This document shows, one piece after another, positions 45,822 through 56,920 of a DNA stretch of 64,000 bases. Every line of letters begins with the position of its first letter. Positions within the stretch are counted from its first letter, which is position 1. Origin of the DNA: Gordionus sp. m RMFG-2023 (lineage: Eukaryota > Nematomorpha > Gordioida > Chordodea > Parachordodidae); assembly GCF_954871325.1 (NCBI RefSeq), contig NC_088778.1:24723120-24787119 (forward strand), in the 5' to 3' direction. Below the pieces are notes generated by a model. It saw only the letters and a list, made by a program, of their open reading frames with translations, was not told the DNA's origin and did not search any database. Position numbers and translations under genes: made by a program.

Positions 45822-46370
45822 TTATTCTTGGGTTTCAGAGCGGCAGCAACATATTGGTGTAAAGAATATCTTTATACGTTTCCATAAAGGTACTGGTTTT
45901 GGTGGTGGTGGAGCGATTGAATGGGAGGAAGCAGATGTGTCTTCCTGACAGTAGACAAATGTTTTGCTTAGTTCGTCATCCTTAATAAAATCTGGTTTTG
46001 TTTTATCCTTGTCCAAAAGAATATTTTCGAATGATTTCATTGTATATTTGTATGCTCTTTGCGTGGTAGTAGAAAACCTTCCGATATAATATTCTTCAAA
46101 AGCAACCTTGGAAGGTTCCTTTTTATACAGGTCAGTGTCTAACATACATTTAGATATGTTATTAGGGGGTTCGCTTTTATCAAATAAAAGTACCTTGTTT
46201 ACAAGTTCAAACTTAACTGGTATGCGGTAGTAAGAATCTGATTTAATTGATAAATCGCTCTTTGAACCTTGATAAGTATAATCATCATAATTTCGTCTAG
46301 CTTTGATAGTCGTTTCTGTAGGAAAATCGTAATTATATTTCAAGTGCTTAATATATTTATTCATATTCAA
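45822..46370 (-). CDS. Unrecognised 182-residue protein, family copy C
   Basis: Single-exon open frame from ATG at 46370. I do not recognise the family. Visible parts: basic/Tyr-rich start (MNMNKYIKHLKYNYDFP), a central Lys/Glu-rich segment (LFDKSEPPNNISKCMLD, TTTQRAYKYTMKSFENI), an acidic-Ser hinge (CQEDTSASSHS), a polyproline run IAPPPPKPVP that could bind SH3 or EVH1 domains, and a basic-hydrophobic Cys-rich tail LWKRIKIFFTPICCC that could be palmitoylated. About 90% identical to copy D (50299-50850, plus strand). No signal peptide. Most differences between C and D change amino acids. Lies in the inverted unit C; may belong to a mobile element. Confidence 0.65.
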   Translation of the reverse strand: MNMNKYIKHLKYNYDFPTETTIKARRNYDDYTYQGSKSDLSIKSDSYYRIPVKFELVNKVLLFDKSEPPNNISKCMLDTDLYKKEPSKVAFEEYYIGRFSTTTQRAYKYTMKSFENILLDKDKTKPDFIKDDELSKTFVYCQEDTSASSHSIAPPPPKPVPLWKRIKIFFTPICCCRSETQE

Positions 46371-47799
46371 ATTTATTATAATGACTTTAATAGAATAACG
46401 TTAACATTTGTAACAACAATCAAAATAATAGCAAAATTGATTCTAATTTTAAACAAGATTTGTCAAATATAAAATAATACTTTTTTATCAATCGTTACAT
46501 ACATTTTTTTTAACAACCTTCTTAAATTTTTGAATAAAATGTTATAAAAAAATTACTCTCAAAAAATTAAATGTAGAGCCTTACTTTTCTTTCTATCTAA
46601 ATATATTTCTTTCACTCTTCATCTTTCTCTTCTACAAGTTTAATTTTATGATCAGCATTTCATACTATTTTTTAAAATATTTTGACTCACTTTTATGATG
46701 CCGCCTCCAAATCCATCCACACAGAAGGGCATCCTTTTACTTCATCTGCATGCACCTGTCTATTCTTACACCGTCGCCCACTGGCCGCAAGATTTTAAAT
46801 CGAGATGAATTTTAATTTAAAATCAAGTTAAATCTGTTGATATAACCGCTTATACTGGCACTTACATTTTAGGGTTATATCCACTAAACCTTAATAAAAT
46901 GTTGTTTGACTTATTTCACTTCTACCAAATCAAAATAATTTTTTTTATAGAATATAAATATATTGATAAAAATTTAATATGATCTTAATCTAATGGCAAA
47001 TTAATATAAAGCTTCTTCATATTTCATGAATATACTTTTTGTGATTATATTATATAATAATGCATGGCAACTCTCCGACAAAATTATTATTATTTACAAT
47101 TCAATAAATTTTTCTTACTATTTTATATCCCCAATGATCTTAAACACAATTGTTTTAATTTTGATTTCTATACATTTTTACTCAAATTCAATAAGGATGA
47201 ATATGAGAGTTCCTAATTGAAATTAGGATAATCAACTCCCCTAAATTTTCCAGGACAAAGACCGTCCCTTCTCCTTTTCTTCGGTCAGAGACCATTCCCA
47301 TACTACTCATCTCTCTAATCAAATTTTTAAACCACAAATTGCAAGAAGGAAAAAATTACAGGCATTATGATGGGACAAATATCATTCCCATTTTAAGATT
47401 AATATATTGCACTCAAATTTATAAATTATACATTGGTATTCTAAGTACTTTAGTTCCAATATTTTAATTCTATACTTTATTTTCAACTAAAATAAAAATA
47501 TTTATTTTTCTCAATTACAACAATTTTTATGCATATATAAAAAAAAAATTGGATGATAAAAAGTAAAAAAAAACATTTTTTGAAAATATTAACAATATAA
47601 TAGTAAAATTAAAATAAAGGCTAATATATAGTGTACTGCTTGGAGATGAAAATGCAACAAACAGATTTTTTAATTCTAACTTTATTTCAGTGGGACTGAC
47701 TTCATTGGGCGATGTTGATCCCGGCCCCTTAAAATATTCCACAAAATAGATCTTATTAACCCGATTTCTTTAAAAAAACTTACAGAGAACCTAATTAAA

Positions 47800-48180
47800 C
47801 ATAGAGAAGAGAAGTGAGGAGCAAAAGCATAAAATAAGAGAATAGAATAAATAGATGCAAGGAGGGCCTTTAAGGATAGATCAGTGTGAAGCAGAGCGGA
47901 TCAGATCAAAACAAATTTACAGGGAAGTGAAAAAAAACACAGCAAAGCAGAGCAGTACAGAATTAAGTAGTTAAAAGCAGAGAATAGCATAACAGAACAG
48001 AGTGGAGCAAAGATGAGATTAGAATGGCAATGCAAAAATAACAAAACAGGGTAGATAAGAGCTTCTCGAGTAGATCAGAGAGGGGCCGAGAAGAATATAT
48101 TAGAGAAGAGCAAAGCAGCGCAGAGCAAAGCGCAGTTTGAGTGACAGATTACACAGAGCAGAAAAGTGCAAAGAAACGCA
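47800..48180. repeat. Purine-rich GAGCA-type imperfect repeat
   Basis: Words such as CAGAGCAAAGCAGAGCAG recur over about 380 bp. It resembles, on the opposite strand, the CTCTTTTG/TTCTGCTCTC tract after unit A (about 37740-37910). Confidence 0.6.
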
Positions 48181-48989
48181 AATAGTAAATTTATTATAGA
48201 GAATTTTAATAATAGTTTTTGAAGCCAAAATTAAAAAAAAATTAAGGTTTTTTTTGTTTATGTCATTTTTTTTTTAAAATAGGCTAAAAAGGAATTATTC
48301 GTAATGCGATTTATTCGAGCATAATTATTTGTTAAAATTTAAGTTCAAATACAAGAAATAATGATAAAAGATTAAATATCTTGTCTAATCTTTTTTGTTT
48401 ATTCAAATACTAATATTATTTTCTTAAATATTCACAATTAATTACTCATATTATTTTCGTAAATAATCAAAATTATGTTTAATTACTCATAATAATCTTA
48501 AGATTTAATTCTATTTAAAATCAGTCATTCGGTACCCCTTGCCAATAACCCTGATAAAGGGAATATCCGAATTAAATTTTTTTCGAAGTGAATTGATTAG
48601 TCTTAGTAATTAAATATCTAACTATTTAAAAATTTCAAGTTCCTATGAAAACATTTAAAAGATTTTAATTAAAATTTAACTATTTCTCGTTTATAGTGTT
48701 GTTAAATAGGCTGAAACCTAACAGTTAAAATTTGGTTTTTAAGATTAAGCTATCCTTTAATTTTTAACTTCGATCGAAGAGTCAACTCAAAACTTGTTTA
48801 ACTTAGAGCTTTATCACCAGAATTTACTGCTGCAACTTCATTCTATATTTTAAATAAAGCAGAGGGGTGACTAATCAAGATATCAATGCGGTTGTAACAT
48901 TATTTTATAAATTTGATATTTAAAATATTAATATGTCAATATGTCAATATAACATGTGTATTTTATAGAATATTTTAATGGGTCGAGAT

Positions 48990-49419
48990 TAGAGATCTGC
49001 AAAGTTAGGCCCGGCTCGTACCCGGCCCGAACGGGCTTCGGGCCGGGCTCGGGCCTAATTTTATTTATAATAATCGGGTTCGAGCCTACCCGGGCCTTAT
49101 ATTTTAAAAAAAATTCGGGCCGGGTCGGGTCGGACCTTGGAAATTTTCTTAAATATATCTAAATTTATCAATTTTATATTGAATTTTTTATGTAAAATAA
49201 AAATATTTGATTATATTTTTGAGTAATTATATAAATTAATTTCTATATTTAAATAAATTCGGGCCGGGCCGGGTCGGTAAATTTTTTTTAAAAAATTTCG
49301 GGTTCGGGCCTGGCCGGCAAAACTTATTTAAAAAAATTCAAGTTCGGGCCGGTCCTGCAAAACCTTTTTAAAAAAATTTCGGGCCGGGCTTGAAAAAGTA
49401 GGACCGATGCAGATCACTA
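48990..49419. mobile_element. GC-rich hAT-type MITE (GGCCCG family), copy 3
   Basis: Starts TAGAGATCTGCA, ends TGCAGATCACTA, in inverted orientation relative to copies 1 and 2. Near-perfect 8-bp duplication GTCGAGAT/GTCGATAT at 48982-48989 and 49420-49427. GGGCCGGG words cover both arms. Confidence 0.87.
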
Positions 49420-50298
49420 GTCGATATTCCTACCGTCCCAATTAAGTCATCGCAATTGAAATAAAGTAAATATTTAATAACTTGTTAATTGCCTTTTCTT
49501 CTCCAATCAGTACCGTATTTCTGCCTTTATTTTAATTTTAATATTTAATACGAATAATATTTTCAAACAATTATTTTTTTAGCTTTTATTATCCTAAAGA
49601 TTTTTTTCCCAATATGCATAAAAATTGTCAAAAAGATAAATATCGGAATTTTTATTTTGGTTGAAAATAAAATATAAAATGAAAATAAGAAAACTAAAGT
49701 ACTAAAAATATCAAAGCGTAATATAAAAATTTGAATGAAATATAACAGTCTTAAAATGGAGGTAAAATCTGTCCCATCATACAATATGCGTTTTTTCTTT
49801 CTTATAATTCAGGATTAAAACTTACTTAGAGTTATAGGTAACGATTACAATCATGGCCAATGATCGTAGAAAAGGAGAAAGTGATGGTGGGCATTCAGCT
49901 AAAGTAAAAGGTGTTCCATTCGGTGTGGATTCATTTTGTGGCGATGTATATCTCTCCTTTTATCATTGTCCTAAATATCATAAAAGTGAGTTAGATTTTT
50001 GTTATGCACTATTTATATTAAAAATAAAAAATAGTATTGAAATGCTGATCAGAAAATTAAACTTGTAGAAAAGAAAGATGATGAGTGAAAGAAATATATT
50101 AGATAAATAGAAAAGTAAGGTTTTTCATTTAATTTTTTAAGAGTATTTTCCGTATAATATTTTATTCAAAAAATTAAGAAGATTGTTAAAAAATATATGA
50201 AACGATTGATAAACATGTTTTATTACATTTTATTTTGCTATTATTCTGATTGTTGTTACATTTGCTAACGTTATTCTATTAAAGTCATTATTATAAAT

Positions 50299-50850
50299 TT
50301 GAATATGAATAAATGTATTAAGCACTTGAAATATAATTACGATTTTCCTACAGAAACGACTATCAAAGCTAGACGAAACTATGATGATTTTAATACATAT
50401 CAAGGTTCAAACAGCGATTTATCAATTAAATCAGATTCTTACTACCGCATACCAGTTAAGTTTGAACTTGTAAACAAGGTACTTTTATTTGATAAAAGCG
50501 AACCCCCTAACTACATATCTAAATGTATGTTCGACCCTGACCTGTATAAAAAGGAACCTTCCAAGGTTGCTTTTGAAGAATATTATCTCGGAAAGTTTTC
50601 TACTACCACACAAAGAGCTTACAAACATACAATGAAATCATTCGAAAATATTCTTTTGGGCAAGGATAAAACAAAACCAGATTTTATTAAGGATGACGAA
50701 CTAAACAAAACATTTGTCTACTGTCAGGAGGACACATCTGCTTCCTCCCATTCAATCGCTCCGCCACCGCCAAGACCAGTGCCTTTATGGAAACGTATAA
50801 AGTTATTATTTGCACCAATCTATTGCTGCTACTCTGAAACCCAAAAATAA
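50299..50850 (+). CDS. Unrecognised 183-residue protein, family copy D
   Basis: Single-exon open frame from ATG at 50305 or 50299 (MNMNK gives both; the first is used here). Same layout as copy C: NYDFPTETTIKARRNYDD, YQGSNSDLSIKSDSYYRIP, FELVNKVLLFDKSEPPNYIS, CQEDTSASSHSIAPPPPRP, LWKRIKLLFAPIYCCYSET. Function unknown. Two broken relatives (A, B) lie 12 kb away, so this is the best-kept plus-strand member. Whether it is host or element-borne is open; the inverted-repeat context favours an element. Confidence 0.65.
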   Translation: MNMNKCIKHLKYNYDFPTETTIKARRNYDDFNTYQGSNSDLSIKSDSYYRIPVKFELVNKVLLFDKSEPPNYISKCMFDPDLYKKEPSKVAFEEYYLGKFSTTTQRAYKHTMKSFENILLGKDKTKPDFIKDDELNKTFVYCQEDTSASSHSIAPPPPRPVPLWKRIKLLFAPIYCCYSETQK

Positions 50851-51177
50851 TCGTCATTTCAAGTATATTTAATATATAAATTTTTTATATCAGGTTTAGC
50901 ATTGTTATATAGGGTGAGGGTTTTCTAGGTAGGGAAAGAATGGAATGGGATCTGGGAGAGGTTGGGTTGATGCATATTGGAGGTTAATGTGTTGTTTACT
51001 AATGTTTTATAATACAAGGGTTTAGGTCTTCATAGGGGTTGGCGTCGGGTTGGGTTGGTGCATGAGTTAAATTATAGGTCATGATAGAGGGTGGTAGGTG
51101 GGGTGGTAGTTGCATAGGGTGGATTTTTTAAATATTTTATAAACATTGATTATTTGCTTATGTTTTATTAAGTTCGG

Positions 51178-52020
51178 TTGGTTTATAGGCTTATCTCATC
51201 TGTTTTCTGGTCTTTTTTTAAATATCTACTAATATGCTTGTTGTATATGCGTTCATTTTGTCTTTCGTTCTGTCATTTTCTATTTAATTTATTACATTAT
51301 TTCTGCACCTTTGTGGGAGGTTCAATTTCTATATATTCGCTTATATTCTCTCTACTTTCGTATATCACTATAGAGATGTTTATATATATTATCGTAGTTC
51401 TGTTCTGCATTTTATTCTGTTTCTGTACGATTTTGTTTTATTCGCTCTGTTATTTTTTATATTATGCTAATTTTAATCCGTTATATTCTTTCTTGTTATG
51501 TTATTTAACTATCTGTTTTTTTTATCAACTTGCGATATTATATTATTAAATATTTTCATTTTTTTTGCTTTCTATTAGCTTTATTTATTTTGCTTCATTC
51601 ACATTTTCGTCTTCTCTTGCTTTCTTCTTTTCTTTTCTTTCCCTTTTGTTTTGGTTTTCGTTTCTTTGTTGCTTTTCATATCATTATTTTCCTTTCTTTT
51701 CTTTTCGTTTCTTTATTGCTTTTCATTTCTTTTCTTCTTTAATGTTCATTTAAAAGTTTCTTTTAAATGCTCTCTTCTGTATTTTATGTTTATTTAATTT
51801 ATTCAATGTTATTTTGATGTTCATTATTACTTTCATCCGACTTACTGATCCTGCTCATTCTTTATTTATTATTATTTATTCTAATCTTTTCTATTCGCTT
51901 TATTCTGATTCTTCTATTCTCATCTATTCTATTTTATCCTATCCTATCATATTCTATCCTATCCTATCTATCCTAACCTATCCTATCCTATTAATAATAT
52001 ATATATATATTCAATTTTAG
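51178..52020 (+). repeat. Pyrimidine-rich 3' zone of unit D
   Basis: TTTTC/TCTTT-rich low-complexity DNA passing into a TATCC pentamer tract (about 51915-51995). Overlapping Phe/Leu-rich open frames here (51178-51549, 51530-51753) reflect composition only. Confidence 0.7.
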
Positions 52021-53020
52021 TGAGTAGAGGTGGGATTAGAGTTAGGTTTCCTAGGTAGGGATGGGAATTGTTGGGTTCCGGTTTAATATGATTTTAATAT
52101 TTTATTTTAATTGAGATTTAATGTTTAAGTTTCAATGCTTAATAATATAAAATATTGTGTTTTATCAGGGGTATGGGTTCGGAAAGGTGTGTTAATGTGA
52201 TGGAGTAAATATATTTATGTTTTGGGTTAAAACTGGGAGTAGGGTTTCACATCTATGTTTCCTCTTTCTTTTATTTCTATGCTTCCCAAAAATCTATCTC
52301 CCACCTTCACGCGGTGGGAAGCGAACAGCTAAGCTTACTAACGGGAGCTCTGGTGTTCAGGTAAGGTTAGAGATTAGGTATTTAGCAAACCCAAGTTACG
52401 CCTTACCTCTTATTCATATTTAGTGTTAATTTGTGGCGAATTATACAAAATGCGCCGTATTTTCAAAATATCCACCGCGAATTCTCTATAACCGTAAATG
52501 AGGGTTACCATGCATTCATAGTTTGCAAGAATACGAAGCATACAAAATATTCTGCTATTCTTAGTATTTTTGTATAATTCGCTGCGAATTCGCTCTAACT
52601 ATTAATGCAGTATTAAGAGATTAATATTTGCTATATTTGCAAAATGTTCAGAATTACTCTAGAGATAAAAATAAGCTAGTGACAATTACCTAAATTTTAC
52701 TATTTTACGGAGATTTTCTTAATACTGTATTATAGGTAATAATAACAATAAATTTATGTTTCTCTCGTGCGGATTCTATTAGTCATATTCTCGTTGGACG
52801 TTTGTCTATATGCATTTTTCTAATATTTATTTTGTTGTCGTAGTTAAATTCACTTTATCCTGGTAATGACGTCATACGAAATATTTATAATTTAAAGGAT
52901 AATGGGTCGAAACATACAGCGATATTTATAAATAATATTAATTTGACAATATTTTAATCTAATTTTTTAATGAACATTAATTAAAGGATTTCACATAAAT
53001 TTAATCAAAGAATCTTATAA

Positions 53021-55467
53021 AATATGGAAACCAATGGGCGAAAAAAAAATTTTTAAGAATTTTAAGGAAAGGTGTAAACTTATCTTTCATAATCATATAT
53101 ACTAGATTCTGAATCTACGGATTATAAAAACAAACTTATTAGGTTTTATGCACAGTTAAATGAAAAAGGAGTGAAATTATCTTGGTTTACACATAATTCC
53201 AATGTTGCATAAGATGATTTTATGGTTTCGTGTATTGATGACATAAATGATTTAATAGTTTTATATTTAAATGGCAAAGGTTATAACTGTGTTTTTCAAT
53301 GAGATATAATTAAAAAACAATACATAGGAAACTCAAATATACTTCAAATGTTGGGCACTCGTGCCACACAGCAGAGGTAAAGCTATCTAGCTACCATTTT
53401 TAAGCTTCAAAGCATATATTCTTGAGAGTATAGTCATTATTCTCATAAACAAATATCTTGAATTAAATATTTTCTAACAACTCAAAAGAAATAACTTTGA
53501 GACTAGACCCCTATTTCACTTCAAGCCATATAAAGCTTTTAAGATATAGCATTCTTGAAATCTTTTAAACAAATCTAAAATGGACAAAGTTTAATGAGAT
53601 CTTACATAATCATAACTTGAAAATATAAGACTGATAAACCCTATTTGTAAAAGTTAAAATCGTTATGGATAGAAATAACGAAGATATCGACTATTTTCTT
53701 TCTTGGCAATTTTTTTCTCATGGTATGATGATGGGTGAATACTTGATATATATTTTTACTGATATTACTAATTTTTATTTAATATACCTAATGAATTTTA
53801 CTCAGATATTTTGGCATCAACATTCACAATGCAACCTGGAGATTGGATTTTATTTTTTTAGAGTTTATTTTCTAGATTATATTTTTTTAGGTTGATTTTA
53901 AGATGTAAGCTAATCTATTTAGGTATACATAAAAATTGATGCCTTTTTGGCTCAATCTCGATTTTAAAGCTCATATCGAGATTTACGCCCATTTTATTTT
54001 TAAGATTAATACATAGAAACTGGAGAGGCAGAAATGTTACCGTATATTCGCCATTTCCCTGCTTCAGCCATTGACAATATGTCATAGTTTATTAATTTTA
54101 TTATATTTAAAGGGCAGAAATAACCTTATAGATATTATCTCCACTGCTTTAAAAATTCTCAGAAATGGGTTCTAAACAAGTAAGGCCTCAGGCAGAGAAC
54201 ACCTACTCTTTATATGATATTTATAATCCCGTTGGGCAGCGGCTATAGTTAAAAAGGCCTGATGGTTCAAGATATGAAGGTATCAAAGGGACAAGTGATG
54301 AAATCGGCTGCTGCTGTCTGCAGTGGAGATAGTGAGTAAAGAAGTGAGACGGGGCTATGTAAGTGACGGATTCAGCGATACTAAATTCATGAAGGAATGA
54401 AGTTCATATCCGGAACTTTGATTAAAAGAGAGAATAGGACATAACCCAGATTGCAAAGTAGAATATAGATAAATATTTGGGACCATTAGAGTGACCGTTT
54501 CTTTGCTTGTGAGAGGTTGATAAAGTAATATTTTCACTGAGACTATTAAGATTTAATGAGCCCCATCTAACAACATATCGTTATTGGTTACATTTTTATA
54601 ATTTGAAAACTTCTAGGCAGTGTCAGTTTTTAGCGCAAGTAGAGAAGAGAACTAACTGCCTATGGGTGCGGGTGAAATCTATTTTTGATGACGCATTTTT
54701 TAAAATTTATATTGCTTAGTTGATTATTTTAATAACATTCCTAAATAATAAATAACTTTACATATAAACATTTTTATTTTTTTATATAATATTTTGTTTT
54801 GACTAAATATTGGTTAACTCATTCAATTTTTTTTTATTTTTGTAAATTTAAAATAGTGACTACTATATTAACTATTTTTTTTAAAAAAAAGTATGTTTTG
54901 ATTCTAGCAGGCGCTTCATTAGGTATCTGCATTGCCAATTTTGGAAAATAAGTCTCAATTTGAAAAATGGTTAGCATCCTATTTTTCTAAAATAGCCCAC
55001 AATTTTTGACAAAACCCATTTAGAAAAATGTATTAATTTCTTTAGATAGATTTTTTTTAAAAATTAGATTAATTTTAATAAATATATTAATAATAATAGA
55101 AAACATTTGTAGCTGCATGATAAACCACCATACAAATAAAATATTCTATCCAGTTAAAAATCGATATGGATCTAGAAACCTACCTAAAATTATACTGATA
55201 TCATTGCTTTGTACCACCTCCTTCTTACATTTTTCCAACACGTAGGCACTATACAATGTCGCCATTAAAATATCGTGGGGGAGGGTGATTAATTCAAAAG
55301 TTTTTAATCATTAAATGAATCCCAACATCATTGGCTTAGTTGGGGAAAAGGAAGTTTAGAAAGCTGATTCCCTGTAAATTACCTGTTAATTCTTAAACTA
55401 TAAATGTTGCAATAATTTTTAAAAAAAAACGGAAAAAAAACATTAGACAATCATTTAATTAAAATCC
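53021..55467. other. Gene-free stretch with a GC-richer patch
   Basis: Mostly AT-rich. At about 54170-54540 the base composition is more balanced and words such as AAGGCCTCAGGCAGAGAACA are present, but I find neither an open frame beyond 60 codons nor tRNA-like or SINE-like boxes. Nothing recognised. Confidence 0.5.
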
Positions 55468-55473
55468 TTTATT
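55468..55473 (-). terminator. Candidate polyadenylation signal of the secreted-protein gene
   Basis: AATAAA on the minus strand about 115 bases past the stop codon at 55586. Confidence 0.4.
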
Positions 55474-55585
55474 CTTTATAAACTTTAATTTAAAAAAAAT
55501 TGTAATGCTGCATAATGTTAAAATCTATGTATAATAACTATGTAAAAAAATATATAATTTACAAAAAAAAATTTCATCCCACATT

Positions 55586-56920
55586 TTAACAATCTCGCAA
55601 TTTGACGAATATGTGGTAGAAAGTTCCTCTAAAAACGTATTGATTTCTTCTCCATTGATCATCAGGAATCGAAGCCCCTTTAGAACTCGGCCACATAAAA
55701 ACTTCTTTAATTATGACGGGATCCGAAACTTCGTGGTTTTTGGGCAACCCACATTTCCCGCAGCTATTTCCTCTAGGTGAACCAAAACACCTAACTCTCA
55801 TCCTGTCAGTAGTAAGGGAATACCTGGTTAGTTCAGAATTGACTGACAGGTCAAGGCAAATTTTCTCGTCTTTGAATAATTCTGGGTAGGATCTCAAATT
55901 ACGAACTATTAGTTTAGAAGGGTTTTTACTATCCCGATTTTGAACGCCCAAAAAAATATCGCTTTTAACCTTAATTATCTTGTTTAAATCGGTGGCAGAA
56001 GATGGGTAAAGGGTTGAAATCAAAGTTTCTATATTTTTAAGGTCTGTCGGGGATAGTAGTTCAATAATAACGTTTTTAAGGATTTCGTTAAAATAGCGCC
56101 AGTTGAGCCCCTGATCGCTCAAACCGAATCTGGCGAATAACCCCGATTTTTCTTTTACGATAAATAAATCCTTGAATAATTTCCCCGATATTTGAACATC
56201 TTGAGTTGTATTTGTAATCTTGTCACAAGAAAGATCGGTTTCAAGATTTTTAGATGTTGTAATTACGGGTGATGTAGTTGTAAATACCTCTGGTATAATT
56301 TGGGCATGGGTAACTTCTTTTGGCTTAATAGCCTCTCCTATATCAATCGGAGATAATGTTGAAGGAACCCCTGATTCATCTATGTCGGGTGAGATGATCG
56401 GCAATGTCGTTCTCTTTATTAAATCATTGATATTTGTAGAGGTTAGTATATTCCCCAAATCTTGTATAATTTAAATATTTTTTTAAAAAAATTAATTTTT
56501 AAATGATTTTCATCACATTTATAAAATTTAAAAAAAATAAATACCAGATATAATGGAGGTCAAATTTGGGCCATCGATTTTCGGATTCAGCTGGTGATTT
56601 GTTATAGGGTCAAACTTATTTTGACAACTCAAATTTTCGACATTAGCTGTTATGTCGTTTAAAATGCCGAGTATTCTATGGATGTTTTCAACCACGTAAG
56701 TTTGAATGAAATTTATCACTTGAGTTGCACAGACGGATTCCTTAATTTCACCAGATATACGGCTTTCAGGTTCTTTAGTCGGTTGAATAACATTGTTAAA
56801 ACTGTTAACGTCGTAAGGTATGATATAGGGAACCTCTATTACTTGTTCAAAGGGTATAATGTGGATTTGAGTATTTACCAGATTTGTCAGAAGTAAAAAA
56901 TATATTATCGTTTTATACAT
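55586..56920 (-). CDS. Unrecognised secreted protein, two exons, 416 residues
   Basis: Exons (minus): 56545-56920 and 55586-56460, joined in phase 1 by an 84-bp GT-AG intron. The N-terminus MYKTIIYFLLLTNLVNTQ is a standard signal peptide. The first 125 residues hold short helical segments (TQVINFIQTYVVENIHRILG) and the middle a Ser/Thr/Pro/Ile-rich linker (residues about 130-205). The C-terminal 200 residues are more ordered: RFGLSDQGLNWRYFNEILK, LSPTDLKNIETLISTLYP, SKLIVRNLRSYPELF, and the Cys-Gly segment CFGSPRGNSCGKCGLP before WRRNQYVFRGTFYHIFVKL. Only a handful of Cys are visible (including four near 340-365), so at most a few disulfides. I do not recognise a family. No host neighbour in the next 6 kb. 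Confidence 0.75.

Larger units (their letters stand above)
44150..47560 (-). repeat. Inverted-family unit C
   Basis: Minus-strand unit. 5' side (about 46700-47560) has the leader words shared with B and D; then comes the open gene at 45822-46370, a 3' zone with the GGATA pentamer tract, the block CCCACCTTCACGCGGTGGG (inverse form near 44850) and an outer end near 44150. Inverted and collinear with unit D (49560-53020) over about 3.4 kb, sharing even the 3' non-coding blocks. Confidence 0.85.
47565..49555. other. Spacer between units C and D
   Basis: Two kb separating the inverted units. Holds a purine-rich AGAGCA/GCAGAG tract (about 47800-48180) and a GC-rich hAT MITE at 48990-49419. No gene recognised. 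Confidence 0.6.
49560..53020 (+). repeat. Inverted-family unit D
   Basis: Plus-strand unit: leader (about 49570-50290, including GAAAAGGAGAAAGTGATGG), the open gene 50299-50850, a 3' zone with TATCC repeats, CCCACCTTCACGCGGTGGG near 52300, and an outer end near 53020. Collinear with unit C in inverse. Confidence 0.85.

Noticed and set aside
51178-51753. Phe/Leu-rich plus-strand frames up to 123 codons
   Set aside because: Pyrimidine-rich low-complexity DNA; membrane-like look is a composition effect.
54170-54540. GC-richer patch that might be a tRNA or SINE
   Set aside because: No A/B box pair with correct spacing and no clover-leaf by eye.
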